A stretch of DNA of 64,000 nt, taken from positions 496,001-560,000 of the forward strand of contig NZ_CP134398.1 in the NCBI RefSeq assembly GCF_002968335.2. Direction: 5' to 3'. A model generated the notes under the pieces. The model was not told the origin of the DNA and ran no database searches. It saw only the letters and a program-made list of their open reading frames with translations. This DNA comes from Mycobacterium sp. ITM-2016-00316. Its GTDB lineage: Bacteria > Actinomycetota > Actinomycetes > Mycobacteriales > Mycobacteriaceae. Positions 42,170-50,504 of the stretch are shown one piece after another; the first letter of the stretch is position 1; the number at the start of each line of letters is the position of its first letter. A program made the position numbers and the translations under genes.

Positions 42170-43669
42170 ATGAGCACCAGCGAACACGTCCGCGCAATTC
42201 TCGGCGGCACGATTGCCGCCTACCGGGCCGATCCGATGTATCGGCAGCGCCCCGATGTGCACGCCGAGCTCGAACGGATCGAACGCCGGCTGAACGAGCC
42301 GATGCGGATCGCGCTGGCCGGGACCCTGAAGGCCGGTAAGTCCACGCTGGTCAATGCGCTCGTCGGCGAGGACATCGCCCCGACCGATGCCACCGAGGCC
42401 ACCCGCATCGTCACCCGGTTCCGGCATGGGCCGTCCCCGAAGGTGACGGCCAATCACCGCGACGGCGGACGGTCGAACGTCCCGATCGCCCGCGCCGCCG
42501 GCGACCAGCAACGCAGCCTGACGTTCAGCTTCACCGGGCTGGACCCCGAGGACGTCGAGGATCTCGACGTGGAATGGCCCGCCGCCGAACTGATCGACAC
42601 CACGATCATCGACACACCGGGCACCTCCTCGCTCTCGCGCGATGTGTCGCAGCGGACACTGCGGTTGCTGATTCCCCAGGACGGGGTGCCCCGGGTGGAC
42701 GCCGTGGTGTTCCTGCTGCGCACCCTCAATGCCGCCGACATCGCGCTGCTCAAACAGATCGGTGAACTCGTCGGCGGGTCCTCGGGAGCGCTCGGCGTGA
42801 TCGGGGTGGCGTCTCGCGCCGACGAGATCGGCGCCGGCCGCATCGACGCCATGCTCTCGGCCCGCGATGTCGCCACCCGCTTCACCGCCGAGATGGACAA
42901 GACCGGGATCTGCCAGGCGGTGGTGCCGGTGTCCGGGTTGCTCGCGCTGACCGCGCGCACGCTGCGCCAGAGCGAGTTCGTCGCGCTGGAGAAGCTGGCC
43001 GGGGTGCCCCCCGCGGAACTGGCCAAGGCGATGTTGAGCGTGGACAGGTTCGTGCGGGAGGACGCCGCGCTGCCGGTGGACGCCGCGACCCGCGCCGCCC
43101 TGCTCGAGCGGTTCGGGATGTTCGGCATCCGGATCTCCATCGCCGTGCTCAGCGCTGGGATCGCCGATTCGGGGGCGCTGGCCGACGAACTGCTGGAGCG
43201 CAGCGGCCTGATCGCGCTGCGTGACGTCATCGACCAGCAGTTCGCGCAGCGCTCCGATCTGCTCAAGGCGCATACGGCGCTACTGTCGCTGCGGCGCTTC
43301 GTCCAGGTCAACCCGATCTACGCCGGCCGGCAGATCCTCGCCGACATCGACCCGCTGCTCGCCGATGCGCATGCCTTCGAGGAGCTGCGTCTGCTGAGCC
43401 AATTACGTTCCCGGCCAACCACCTTGACCGAAGATGAGATGTCCTCTCTGCGGCGCCTGATAGGCGGCTCGGGTACCGACGCGGCCAGCAGGCTCGGCCT
43501 GGGCCCCGACGCACCGAACGACGGCCCGCGCGCCGCGTTCGCTGCCACCCAGCGGTGGCGCCGCCGGGCCGACCATCCGCTCAACGATCCGTTCACCACC
43601 AGGGCCTGCCGGGCGGCCGTGCGCAGCGCCGAGGGGCTGGTCGCCGAGTTCCACGCCCGGGGCAGGTAG
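42170..43669 (+). CDS. iniC: Dynamin-like GTPase IniC
   Basis: 499 residues. G1 GTLKAGKS (51-58), switch region DATEATRIVTRF, G3 DTPGTSS (~147). A helical C-terminal region follows without the obvious hydrophobic paddle of IniA, so IniC may be the peripheral partner in a hetero-complex. It is the last gene of the ini operon, 40 bases after iniA. The short gap contains a CTTCGCTTCGCTCGCCCC stretch similar to a dispersed GC repeat. Confidence 0.92.
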   Translation: MSTSEHVRAILGGTIAAYRADPMYRQRPDVHAELERIERRLNEPMRIALAGTLKAGKSTLVNALVGEDIAPTDATEATRIVTRFRHGPSPKVTANHRDGGRSNVPIARAAGDQQRSLTFSFTGLDPEDVEDLDVEWPAAELIDTTIIDTPGTSSLSRDVSQRTLRLLIPQDGVPRVDAVVFLLRTLNAADIALLKQIGELVGGSSGALGVIGVASRADEIGAGRIDAMLSARDVATRFTAEMDKTGICQAVVPVSGLLALTARTLRQSEFVALEKLAGVPPAELAKAMLSVDRFVREDAALPVDAATRAALLERFGMFGIRISIAVLSAGIADSGALADELLERSGLIALRDVIDQQFAQRSDLLKAHTALLSLRRFVQVNPIYAGRQILADIDPLLADAHAFEELRLLSQLRSRPTTLTEDEMSSLRRLIGGSGTDAASRLGLGPDAPNDGPRAAFAATQRWRRRADHPLNDPFTTRACRAAVRSAEGLVAEFHARGR

Positions 43670-43672
43670 TCG

Positions 43673-44092
43673 TCAGGGCTGCGGGTACAGCGTCCTGGTC
43701 TCGTTCTGACGCGCCCGGCGCCGGGTGGTGGTGGTCTCTTCGTCATCGTCATCGTCGTCGTTGTTCGCCCGCGAGCGTGGGGTGCGGGTCGGACGCTCCG
43801 ACGAGGACGTCTCCGAGGAGGACGACGGGCCGATCACATCGATGATGTCGCTCGTCTCCGGCGGACTGGTGCTGGTGATCGTCGATGTCGTGGTCGATGA
43901 GGCGCCGGTGGCCGATGACGAATCCGAGAACGGCGTCACGTACTCCAGCGGTGCCGGCTCGGTGCCGCCGGCCTGCCGGACCACGAACATCGTCAACCAC
44001 ACCACCAGTCCGATGGCCGCGAGCGCGGCCACACTGGCGGCCAACAGGGTGGGCGTTCGCTCATGCCACTTGGGGTCGCCCGTCACGGCCAC
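43673..44092 (-). CDS. Small membrane-anchored protein with Ser/Thr- and Asp-rich tail
   Basis: 139 residues. One N-terminal helix (LLAASVAALAAIGLVVWLTMFVV), then ~100 low-complexity residues outside: SSSATGASSTTTSTITSTS, an Asp run DDDDDDEE followed by TTTTRRRAR. The helix orientation places the tail outside. No enzyme motif or family name is available to me. It converges on iniC with 3 bases between stops. The start may be GTG 44092 or GTG 44086. Confidence 0.65.
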   Translation of the reverse strand: MAVTGDPKWHERTPTLLAASVAALAAIGLVVWLTMFVVRQAGGTEPAPLEYVTPFSDSSSATGASSTTTSTITSTSPPETSDIIDVIGPSSSSETSSSERPTRTPRSRANNDDDDDDEETTTTRRRARQNETRTLYPQP

Positions 44093-44108
44093 CGATAGTA
44101 GCCCCGGA

Positions 44109-45050
44109 TCAATCCAGCTGCCGGATGACCTCCGAGGCGAAGAATGCCAGGTGGTCGAGATCGGACATATCCAGAACCTGCAGGTAGACCCGCTGGACTC
44201 CGGCCCGGCTGAAGGCGCCCAGCTTGTCGACGATCTCCCCGGCGGAACCCGCGAGCGGTGAGTTGCCGCGCATCTCGTCGAGTTCGCGCCCGATCGCCGC
44301 TGCCCGCCTGGTGAGCTCGGCCTCGTCGCTGCCCGTGCACAGGACGAAGCAGGCCGAGTACACCAGCGAATCCGGGGCGCGGCCGGCGTCGGCGACCGCG
44401 GTCGCCACCCGGTCGTATTGCGCCGTCAGGTCTTCCAGCGAGGCGAACGGGATGTTGAACTCGTCGGCGAACTGCGCGGTGAGCGCGGGTGTCCGCTTGG
44501 GGCCCGCACCGCCGATGATGATCGGCGGACGCGGGGTCTGGGCGGGCTTGGGCAGCGCCGGCGAATCCTTGACGGTGTAATGCGTTCCGGCGTAATCGAA
44601 GGTGTCACCGACCGGGGTGTCCCACAGCCCGGTCAGGATGTGCAACTGCTCGGTGAGACGGTCGAAACGTTCGCCCAGCGGCGGGAACGGGATGGCGTAG
44701 GCCAGGTGCTCGGACTCGAACCAGCCGGCGCCGATACCGAGTTCGACTCGGCCGCCGCTCATTTCGTCCACCTGCGCGACGGCGATGGCCAACGGTCCGG
44801 GGTGCCGGAAGGTGGCCGATGTGACCATGGTGCCCAACCGGATGGTGTTGGTTTCCCGCGCGATGCCGGCCAGTGTCACCCAGGAATCGGTGGGGCCGGG
44901 CAGGCCGTCACCGGCCATGGCCAGGTAGTGATCGGACCGGAAGAAGGCGGAGTATCCGAGTTGTTCGGCGGCTTGTGCAACGGCGAGCTGGTCGGCGTAC
45001 GTGGCGCCCTGCTGGGGTTCGACGAAGACACGGAAGTCGAGGGAAGGCAT
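44109..45050 (-). CDS. F420-dependent LLM-class oxidoreductase (TIGR03560-like)
   Basis: 313 residues. MPSLDFRVFVEPQQGATYADQLAVAQAAEQLGYSAFFRSDHYL, RLGTMVTSATFRHPGPLAIAVAQVDEMSGGRVELGIGAGWFESEH (LLM/F420 signature) and a C-terminal QVLDMSDLDHLAFF. A TIM-barrel hydride-transfer enzyme; the substrate is unknown. Upstream lies a DUF6461-type gene on the same strand, separated by 19 bases. Confidence 0.88.
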   Translation of the reverse strand: MPSLDFRVFVEPQQGATYADQLAVAQAAEQLGYSAFFRSDHYLAMAGDGLPGPTDSWVTLAGIARETNTIRLGTMVTSATFRHPGPLAIAVAQVDEMSGGRVELGIGAGWFESEHLAYAIPFPPLGERFDRLTEQLHILTGLWDTPVGDTFDYAGTHYTVKDSPALPKPAQTPRPPIIIGGAGPKRTPALTAQFADEFNIPFASLEDLTAQYDRVATAVADAGRAPDSLVYSACFVLCTGSDEAELTRRAAAIGRELDEMRGNSPLAGSAGEIVDKLGAFSRAGVQRVYLQVLDMSDLDHLAFFASEVIRQLD

Positions 45051-45069
45051 GCCGACAACGATAGTTGGT

Positions 45070-45618
45070 TCACCCGGGCAGGGCGGCGACCGCGACGGTG
45101 AACGCGGCCCGCTCGAAGAATTCGGGGGAACAGCTCACCCCGGTGATGCGCTCGGCCAACGCGAACCCCGCTGCGGTCAGGTCGCCACCGAGATCCAGCA
45201 GGTCACCGAGCGCATCGGGTTCGGCGCCGAGCCGCTCGTCCGGGAACAGCAGATCGACGTCGAGCAGCAGCCGGCCGTCACGCCACCAGTGGAAGCGGCT
45301 CACCGAGTTGATATTGCGGAAGTGCGAGACGATGGTCCGGCCCTCCGACAGCGGGCCGGTGGCCGCCTCCGTCACACCGAGGTAGCCGTTCAGCTCGGCG
45401 ATCACCGCCCAGCCGGGAGCGGCGTCGGTGACCGCGATGATCGCCTCGTCGGGCCGGTAGCCGGCATCCCAGCGCTCGACGGTCCGCGACACCACGGCAT
45501 CGATGCCTTGGACGTGCGCGAGGGTGCTCGCCCCGAGCGCGGTGGTGAGCGCTGCGGGGGTGATACCGCTGATCAGCGTGACGCAGTGGCCCTCGGCGGT
45601 CCAGGCCCAGTCGGCCAT
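45070..45618 (-). CDS. DUF6461-like protein
   Basis: 182 residues: MADWAWTAEGHCVTLISGITPAALTTALGA, EAIIAVTDAAPGWAVIAELNGYLG, ISHFRNINSVSRFHWWRDG-like and GFALAERITGVSC. The pattern matches an actinobacterial family of unknown function. Its ATG overlaps the upstream gene stop (TGATG), so it is co-translated with the TIGR03085-like protein. No catalytic motif seen. Confidence 0.75.
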   Translation of the reverse strand: MADWAWTAEGHCVTLISGITPAALTTALGASTLAHVQGIDAVVSRTVERWDAGYRPDEAIIAVTDAAPGWAVIAELNGYLGVTEAATGPLSEGRTIVSHFRNINSVSRFHWWRDGRLLLDVDLLFPDERLGAEPDALGDLLDLGGDLTAAGFALAERITGVSCSPEFFERAAFTVAVAALPG

Positions 45619-46241
45619 CACAGACCGCGGTGGCTGCCCTGCACCGCGGCGATGGCGTCGGCGTCCCCGTCGAAGCTGACCCGGGCGGGTTCGCGGCCCG
45701 CGGCGAACAACAACAGTTCGCCGGGATCGCCGCTGACGGTCACCGGCGATCCCTTGCCTGCGGTGGTCAGCACCTTGCCCTCTCGGGTGGCCAGCGATAC
45801 CCGGGCCGGTGCCCTGGACAGCGTCATGCGTCCGAACATGCCGACCCGGCCGGCCAGCGCAGCTGTGGTCTCCTGATCGAGAACCCTTGGTTCCCAATCT
45901 GTTCCGGCGCGACGGACATCTTCGTGATGGATGAACATCTCGGTGACGTTCGCGAACCGGTCGATCAGGATGAACGGGGAGTACAGCGGCGGGCCGGCGG
46001 CCACCTGGGCGAGCAGGTCGGACCAGTCGGTGGAAGCCGTCACCTGATCCTGCACGCGGGCGGTGTAACCGGCCAGCTGGGGCACCAGGATTCCGGGGGC
46101 GGCGTCGAGGCGGCGTTCCCGGACCACCAGATGCGCGGCCAGATCACGGGTGTTCCAGCCCTCGCACAGCGTGGGTGCGTCGGGGCCGGTGGCCCGCAGG
46201 GTCTCCACCAGCGCCGCACGTTCCTTGCGGGCAATGCTCAT
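45618..46241 (-). CDS. TIGR03085-like DinB-fold metal-binding protein
   Basis: 207 residues. MSIARKERAALVETLRATGPDAPTLCEGWNTRDLAAHLVVRERRLDAAPG has the first metal His, and MFIHHEDVRRAG the HxxDxRRA-type second set; SPVTVSGDPGELLLFAAGR closes the family pattern. These are mycothiol-transferase-related DinB proteins. No upstream hairpin; the start ATG 46241 leaves 17 bases to lpqJ. Confidence 0.82.
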   Translation of the reverse strand: MSIARKERAALVETLRATGPDAPTLCEGWNTRDLAAHLVVRERRLDAAPGILVPQLAGYTARVQDQVTASTDWSDLLAQVAAGPPLYSPFILIDRFANVTEMFIHHEDVRRAGTDWEPRVLDQETTAALAGRVGMFGRMTLSRAPARVSLATREGKVLTTAGKGSPVTVSGDPGELLLFAAGREPARVSFDGDADAIAAVQGSHRGL

Positions 46242-46257
46242 ATCGCGACACGGTCCA

Positions 46258-46812
46258 TCAGTACGTCTCCACACCTTCGATTCGGACGACCATGCCATGC
46301 CCGGTGCCGTCGTTGGTGAAACGCGTGCCGGCCTCCGATGCCTCGATGGTCCAGCCCAGTGCGGTGTAGGTCCGGTAGTCCAATGGCACGGTCGGGATGT
46401 CGCCGAGGTTGCCGGATACCCAGGTGACGGCGCCGTCGGCGTTGAGGTTGACGCCGTTGGCCGGGAATCCGTCGATGCTCGGCGACTTCTCGAACTCGGC
46501 CTCGCAGCTCACCGCCTCGACGTTGAGCTGGCAGCGGGTCAACCCCGATTTCGTCTCGAGGTAGACGTAGCCGTTCTGCGGTGCGAGAGCCTCGGCGCCC
46601 GGGGGCCGGGGGGTGGCCGATGACGGCGGAGGTGCCGGGGTCGCCGAGGTGGTGCGACTGGGTCGCGTCGTCGGGAAGTCCGGTTCGGTGCCCGAGGGAG
46701 CCGAACCGACGGGGTTTCCGTCGGTGCTGTCACTGCATCCGGCGAGCACCACGGTGAGCGCGATCGCACCGGCCCCGATGCACGCTGCTGCCCGTTTCGC
46801 CCTGCCTGCCAC
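46258..46812 (-). CDS. lpqJ: Lipoprotein LpqJ-like
   Basis: 184 residues with signal peptide and lipobox VLAGC (Cys26). A Pro/Thr/Ser-rich linker (SGTEPDFPTTRPSRTTSATPAPPPSSATPRPP) precedes a ~100-residue domain with paired Cys (LTRCQLNVEAVSCEAEF). The position after iniC-type genes and the length fit lpqJ (Rv0344c). An exported lipoprotein of unknown function. Confidence 0.75.
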   Translation of the reverse strand: MAGRAKRAAACIGAGAIALTVVLAGCSDSTDGNPVGSAPSGTEPDFPTTRPSRTTSATPAPPPSSATPRPPGAEALAPQNGYVYLETKSGLTRCQLNVEAVSCEAEFEKSPSIDGFPANGVNLNADGAVTWVSGNLGDIPTVPLDYRTYTALGWTIEASEAGTRFTNDGTGHGMVVRIEGVETY

Positions 46813-46887
46813 GAGTTCGAGGCTACCGGGCAGAACCCCGAATACCGGTCGATGACGTCGGCGACGGCACGTCGGCGTCGAGCGCAG

Positions 46888-47889
46888 CTAGGTCAATGCG
46901 CCGCCGCGGCGTCGCATCAGCTGGTGCATTGCCTGGTACGGGCTGCACGGTGGCAGCAGCGATTTGTGGATCTTGGTCACCGCGCTGTAGTTGACGTCCA
47001 CCACGTTCGCCAATGGCGACAGACAGAGCTGGGCACACAACTGGTAGGCGTCCATGGTTGCCAGCCCGTACAACTCACTGAGCCAACGCACCATCTCGAC
47101 CTGGCTGCAGCGCCACGCGTCCTCGAGCGGACGTGCCGATCCCACAGTCAGGATGGCGTCGTCGTGTTCCATGCGAGGCCAGGCGGGGGCGTGGCCCTTG
47201 ATGAGATCGACGATCAGCGTGACATTCATGGCTCCTTCGAGAGCGGTGCCGCAGGTCTCGCCCTCGCCCTGCCGGTAGTGGCCGTCGCCCACCGAGAAGG
47301 CCGCGCCGTCGACGTTGACCCCCAGATAGACGGTGGTGCCGGCCCGTAGCTCCGGGGTGTCCATATTGCCCCCGAAGTAGTCGGGCACCAGCGTGGTGCG
47401 CACCTCCCGAAGGGCCGGTGCCACGCCGAGCGTGCCCAACATCGGGGCCAGCGGTAGCTCCCAGGAGAAGTCGCCTTCGTGGGCGACGAACGTCGCCGAC
47501 GATGCCGCTCGGTCGACCGCGTAGATCCAGGTCAGCTCCGGCAGCGGGGCCTGCAGACCGGCGGTGCGATCGGTGCCGGTGAGGGCGCCGAACAGCGGAA
47601 TCGTCGTCGACGCCGCCCAGTCACGCGCGGGTTCCAGCGACACGATGTGCACCGCAAGAGTGTCACCGGGCTCGGCTCCGGTGACATGAAATGGCCCGGT
47701 CTGGGGGTTGAGTTCCTTCGGGTTGAGCACCTCGCTGGGCTTGTCGCCGGCGGAGGTGACCCGGCCGGCGAAGGCATCCTCAGTCCACAGCCGCAGCGCG
47801 GTTCCGGGCTCGACTTCCATCACCGGTTCGGCGCCGCCGAATGTCCAGACGTACTGGTCGGGGGTCGGCGTGAACTCAACGATGCGCAT
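46888..47889 (-). CDS. Acetamidase/formamidase family amidase
   Basis: 333 residues from ATG 47889 (MRIVEFTPTPDQYVWTFGGAEP). FmdA/AmdA features: GPFHVTGAEPGDTLAVHIV, GGNMDTPEL, VGDGHYRQGEGETCGTALEG and LSPLANVVDVNYSAVTKIHKSLL. The family cleaves formamide, acetamide and similar amides into acid and ammonia, probably with a metal. It follows cbtA with a 14-base overlap, so it is the third gene of the cobalt-transport operon facing the nitrile hydratase; this supports the chain nitrile -> amide -> acid + ammonia. Confidence 0.85.
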   Translation of the reverse strand: MRIVEFTPTPDQYVWTFGGAEPVMEVEPGTALRLWTEDAFAGRVTSAGDKPSEVLNPKELNPQTGPFHVTGAEPGDTLAVHIVSLEPARDWAASTTIPLFGALTGTDRTAGLQAPLPELTWIYAVDRAASSATFVAHEGDFSWELPLAPMLGTLGVAPALREVRTTLVPDYFGGNMDTPELRAGTTVYLGVNVDGAAFSVGDGHYRQGEGETCGTALEGAMNVTLIVDLIKGHAPAWPRMEHDDAILTVGSARPLEDAWRCSQVEMVRWLSELYGLATMDAYQLCAQLCLSPLANVVDVNYSAVTKIHKSLLPPCSPYQAMHQLMRRRGGALT

Positions 47890-48688
47890 GCACGTCACCT
47901 CCGACGGTCGCGGCCCGGCCTGCGGACACGGCACGGGGAAGCAGCACGGCATAGCTGCCCGCGATGACGAACCACAACAACGCCTGGCAGATCAGCGCAT
48001 CGGTGCGAAAGTCGGCCAGCAGGTCGGCGGGGAACCCGGGAAAGAGCAGAGTGCCGTCTGAATCGGTGATGGCCGAGGGCGTTTCACGGAAGGAGGGCAG
48101 CGCGATGATCACTGCTGATATCGCTGCCAGGTATCCGACGCACCCCGTGACCGCTGCCGCCCAGCCGCCCAGCCGCGGTGCCAGCCGTAGTGCCGCGGTA
48201 CCCGCGACCGCGGCCAGTGCCACCGACGCGATGATCACCGCGAGGTAGGCGGTGGTGCGGTCACCGGCTGACTCCGCTTGTCCCACACCGGGAAGATTGG
48301 CCGGATAGGCGACCCAGGGCACCACCGCCACGGTGACGAACCCCGCCGCCGCTACCAGGACCGCCACCAGTCGTGGGTCTGCGGTGATCCGGTGCCGCTG
48401 CAGGGTCGCCAGCGCGATGCTCACCGCCACGGCGAACAGGGCACCGGTGATGATCGCGAACATGATCGTGCCGACGCCCGCCCCGATGTTCTCCTGGACA
48501 GCACGGGAGAACACCTCGTGCTCGTGGGCGTGCTCGCCACCGGCACCGGCCGCGGCGTGCGACCGTGCCTCCTCGTAGGAGATGGCCTCGGCGATCAGCG
48601 GAGCAATCTGCGCGCGGGCGTAGAGAAATGAGGCACTGCCGGCCAACGCGCCGGCGAGCAGCCCGAGCCCGATGATTCTCTTTTCCAT
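47876..48688 (-). CDS. cbtA: Cobalt transporter subunit CbtA
   Basis: 270 residues from ATG 48688. The CbtA motif is MEKRIIGLGLLAGALAGSASFLYARAQIAPLI, then the acidic/His stretch EHAHEHEVFSRAVQENIGAGVG and five helices (e.g. IMFAIITGALFAVAVSIAL, LWFVIAGSYAVLLPRAV). It is predicted to import cobalt together with CbtB. Its place directly beside a cobalt-type nitrile hydratase supports cobalt as substrate. No B12-riboswitch pattern is visible upstream. Confidence 0.88.
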   Translation of the reverse strand: MEKRIIGLGLLAGALAGSASFLYARAQIAPLIAEAISYEEARSHAAAGAGGEHAHEHEVFSRAVQENIGAGVGTIMFAIITGALFAVAVSIALATLQRHRITADPRLVAVLVAAAGFVTVAVVPWVAYPANLPGVGQAESAGDRTTAYLAVIIASVALAAVAGTAALRLAPRLGGWAAAVTGCVGYLAAISAVIIALPSFRETPSAITDSDGTLLFPGFPADLLADFRTDALICQALLWFVIAGSYAVLLPRAVSAGRAATVGGDVHAHR

Positions 48689-48702
48689 GATGAGGATTCC
48701 GA

Positions 48703-48924
48703 TCAGTGGCAGGGGAAGCCGAGCAGGTGGCGGGCATCGTGGAGGAACTCGTGCACGTGGGTGTCGGATCCGAACACCGAGACTGCCCCCTGGTCGTAGC
48801 CCAGGAAGTAGTAGGCGATGAGCGCCAGCACGGTGGTGCTCGTGAGCCACAGTGCGGTGCTGGTCGTGGCACTGTCCGGCAGCGCCACTCCGATGGACTT
48901 GGTTCCGGTATCTGCAGTCGACAT
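48703..48924 (-). CDS. cbtB: Cobalt transporter subunit CbtB
   Basis: 73 residues from ATG 48924 (GAGGAAG ahead). A single helix (ALWLTSTTVLALIAYYFLGYDQ) and the hallmark His-rich tail TDTHVHEFLHDARHLLGFPCH. CbtB is the small partner of CbtA and the tail probably binds Co(II). It is the first gene of cbtB-cbtA-amidase, divergent from the nitrile hydratase genes across 262 bases. Confidence 0.9.
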   Translation of the reverse strand: MSTADTGTKSIGVALPDSATTSTALWLTSTTVLALIAYYFLGYDQGAVSVFGSDTHVHEFLHDARHLLGFPCH

Positions 48925-48960
48925 CTGCGATCTTCCTCTCGTGGGTGCCAATACTTCCAA

Positions 48961-49175
48961 TTGACAACTATTTCGTGACGCCCACAGTGTGGGAAGCGAT
49001 TGATGGCCGCGTCAACTCGTATGGGGCCTTGAGCTGGGTTGGAAACCCATATTTAACCTGCCGGGACGCGAAGGTTAAGTGCTTGTAACGGCTGCGCCGA
49101 CGGATTGCGCAGCGGCCGTTGGGTGTTCATAGTTCCAGGTGGAACTATTACAGATCCCAAGTAAAGAAACGGAGG
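48961..49175. promoter_or_regulatory. Divergent control region between cobalt transporter and nitrile hydratase
   Basis: 262 bases separate the two start codons. It holds TTGACA at 48961-48966, a palindrome CCCACA-G-TGTGGG (48980-48992), the pair GCTGCGC/GCGCAGC (~49091-49112), the perfect palindrome at 49129-49148 and the ribosome-binding GGAGG at 49171-49175. No cobalamin-riboswitch core is recognisable. Confidence 0.45.
49129..49148. promoter_or_regulatory. Perfect operator-like palindrome before the nitrile hydratase genes
   Basis: ATAGTTCCA-GG-TGGAACTAT: perfect 9-bp arms, 2-base spacer, 38 bases before the beta-subunit start, between a likely promoter and the ribosome-binding site. The size fits a MarR-family dimer, and a MarR gene is encoded 2.3 kb downstream. 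Confidence 0.65.
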
Positions 49176-49186
49176 TGCGATCGGCA

Positions 49187-49984
49187 ATGCATGGTCCACA
49201 CGATGTCGGTGGCCGGGACGGGCTCGGCCCCGTCGCCACCGAGTTCCTGGAACCGGGTATCCCGGACTGGCGCTACCCGTTCGAGGGACGGATGCACGCG
49301 GTCACGGCAATGGCGCTGCAGCAGGGTGTTTTCAACCTCGACGAACAACGGCACGGAATCGAGTTGATGAAGTGGAGTGACTACACCGACTCCACCTACT
49401 ACTCACACTGGCTGTTCTCGGTGGAGAAACTGCTCAACGACAAGGGGATCATCTCGCACGAAGAGGTTGATCAGCGGATGAAGGAGCTGGGCGCACCGGC
49501 GATGACGCCGCACCCGGCCAAACCCGAGACGCTCTCGCCGCTCGCCGCGAACATGATGGATTTCATCTGGAACGGCACCCCGCATGACCTCCCCGCGACC
49601 ACCCCACCGGTGTACGAGATCGGCGCAGCCGTTCGGGTGCTCAACCTCCACGAGTCCACCCACAACCGCCTACCCGGCTATCTCAATCGCGCCACCGGAG
49701 TGGTGGTCAAGCAGTACGGGGCCTATCGCGATCCGGCCGCCAGCGCGCACCGGCAGGTCGAGGAGCCGCACCAGCTCTACATGGTGCGCTTCAGTGCCAC
49801 CGAGCTGTGGGGCGACACCGTGACCGAAGAGTTCGATCTCTACGCAGACCTGTTCGAGGGATACCTGAGCCGGCCGGCGCCTGACTACGAAGGAGTATTT
49901 CGAGATGGATTGGATTTCCATGGCCGACGTCGAGGCGCGGGTCAACGCGCTGGAGTCGCTGATGGTCGAAAAGGGTCTGGCTGA
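49187..49984 (+). CDS. nthB: Nitrile hydratase beta subunit
   Basis: 265 residues from ATG 49187 (MHGPHDVGGRDGLGPV, the conserved beta start). Further family parts: HAVTAMALQQGVFNLDEQRHGIELM, YYSHWLFSVEKLL, STHNRLPGYLNRATGVV and EFDLYADLFEGYL. Usual beta subunits stop near DLFEGYL-P; here a 26-residue tail (DYEGVFRDGLDFHGRRRGAG...) continues into the alpha gene in another frame, overlapping it by 80 bases. Order beta before alpha is typical of cobalt-type enzymes. Confidence 0.92.
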   Translation: MHGPHDVGGRDGLGPVATEFLEPGIPDWRYPFEGRMHAVTAMALQQGVFNLDEQRHGIELMKWSDYTDSTYYSHWLFSVEKLLNDKGIISHEEVDQRMKELGAPAMTPHPAKPETLSPLAANMMDFIWNGTPHDLPATTPPVYEIGAAVRVLNLHESTHNRLPGYLNRATGVVVKQYGAYRDPAASAHRQVEEPHQLYMVRFSATELWGDTVTEEFDLYADLFEGYLSRPAPDYEGVFRDGLDFHGRRRGAGQRAGVADGRKGSG

Positions 49985-50504
49985 GCACGAGGCGGTCGAT
50001 GCCGTGGTGGCCTCGTTCGAGAACGACATGGGCCCGGTCAACGGGGCCAAGGTGGTTGCTCGGGCCTGGACCGACCCGCAGTACCGCGAGTGGTTGCTGT
50101 CCGATGCCACCGCGGCGATCGCCGATATGGGCTTCACCGGACTGCAGACCGAACACATGGTGGCCGTCGAGAACACCGCGGAGCGGCACAACGTCGTGGT
50201 GTGCACCCTGTGCTCGTGTTACCCGTGGACGCTGCTGGGCATTCCGCCGGCCTGGTTCAAGTACCCGCAATACCGTGCGCGCGTGGTGAAGGAGCCGCGC
50301 AGTGTGCTCTCCGAGTTCGGGGTGACGCTGGCCGACGACGTCAAGATCGACGTGTGGGACAGCAGCGCGGAGATCCGCTATCTGGTGATCCCGCAGCGGC
50401 CGGCGGGCACCGAGGACCTCACCGCCGACGAGCTGGTTCCGCTGATCAGTCGGGACTCCATGGTGGGCACCGCGCTGGTCACCTCGTCTGCGGGGTCGCG
50501 ATGA
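49905..50504 (+). CDS. nthA: Cobalt-type nitrile hydratase alpha subunit
   Basis: 199 residues. The metal site VCTLCSCYPW (Cys100, Cys103, Cys105) has Thr101 and Tyr106, the cobalt form (iron enzymes have VCSLCSCT). YPQYRARVVKEPRSVLSEFG, VWDSSAEIRYLVIPQRPAGTE and the C-terminal LISRDSMVGTA are conserved. It hydrates nitriles to amides. GAAGGAG precedes ATG 49905 inside beta. The N-terminus is ~15 residues shorter than in Rhodococcus low-mass enzymes I remember. Confidence 0.95.
   Translation: MDWISMADVEARVNALESLMVEKGLAEHEAVDAVVASFENDMGPVNGAKVVARAWTDPQYREWLLSDATAAIADMGFTGLQTEHMVAVENTAERHNVVVCTLCSCYPWTLLGIPPAWFKYPQYRARVVKEPRSVLSEFGVTLADDVKIDVWDSSAEIRYLVIPQRPAGTEDLTADELVPLISRDSMVGTALVTSSAGSR

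Noticed and set aside
48925..49186. Cobalamin riboswitch before cbtB
   Set aside because: CbtAB genes are often riboswitch-controlled, but I found no B12-box-like core on the cbtB strand; the region shows protein-type palindromes instead.
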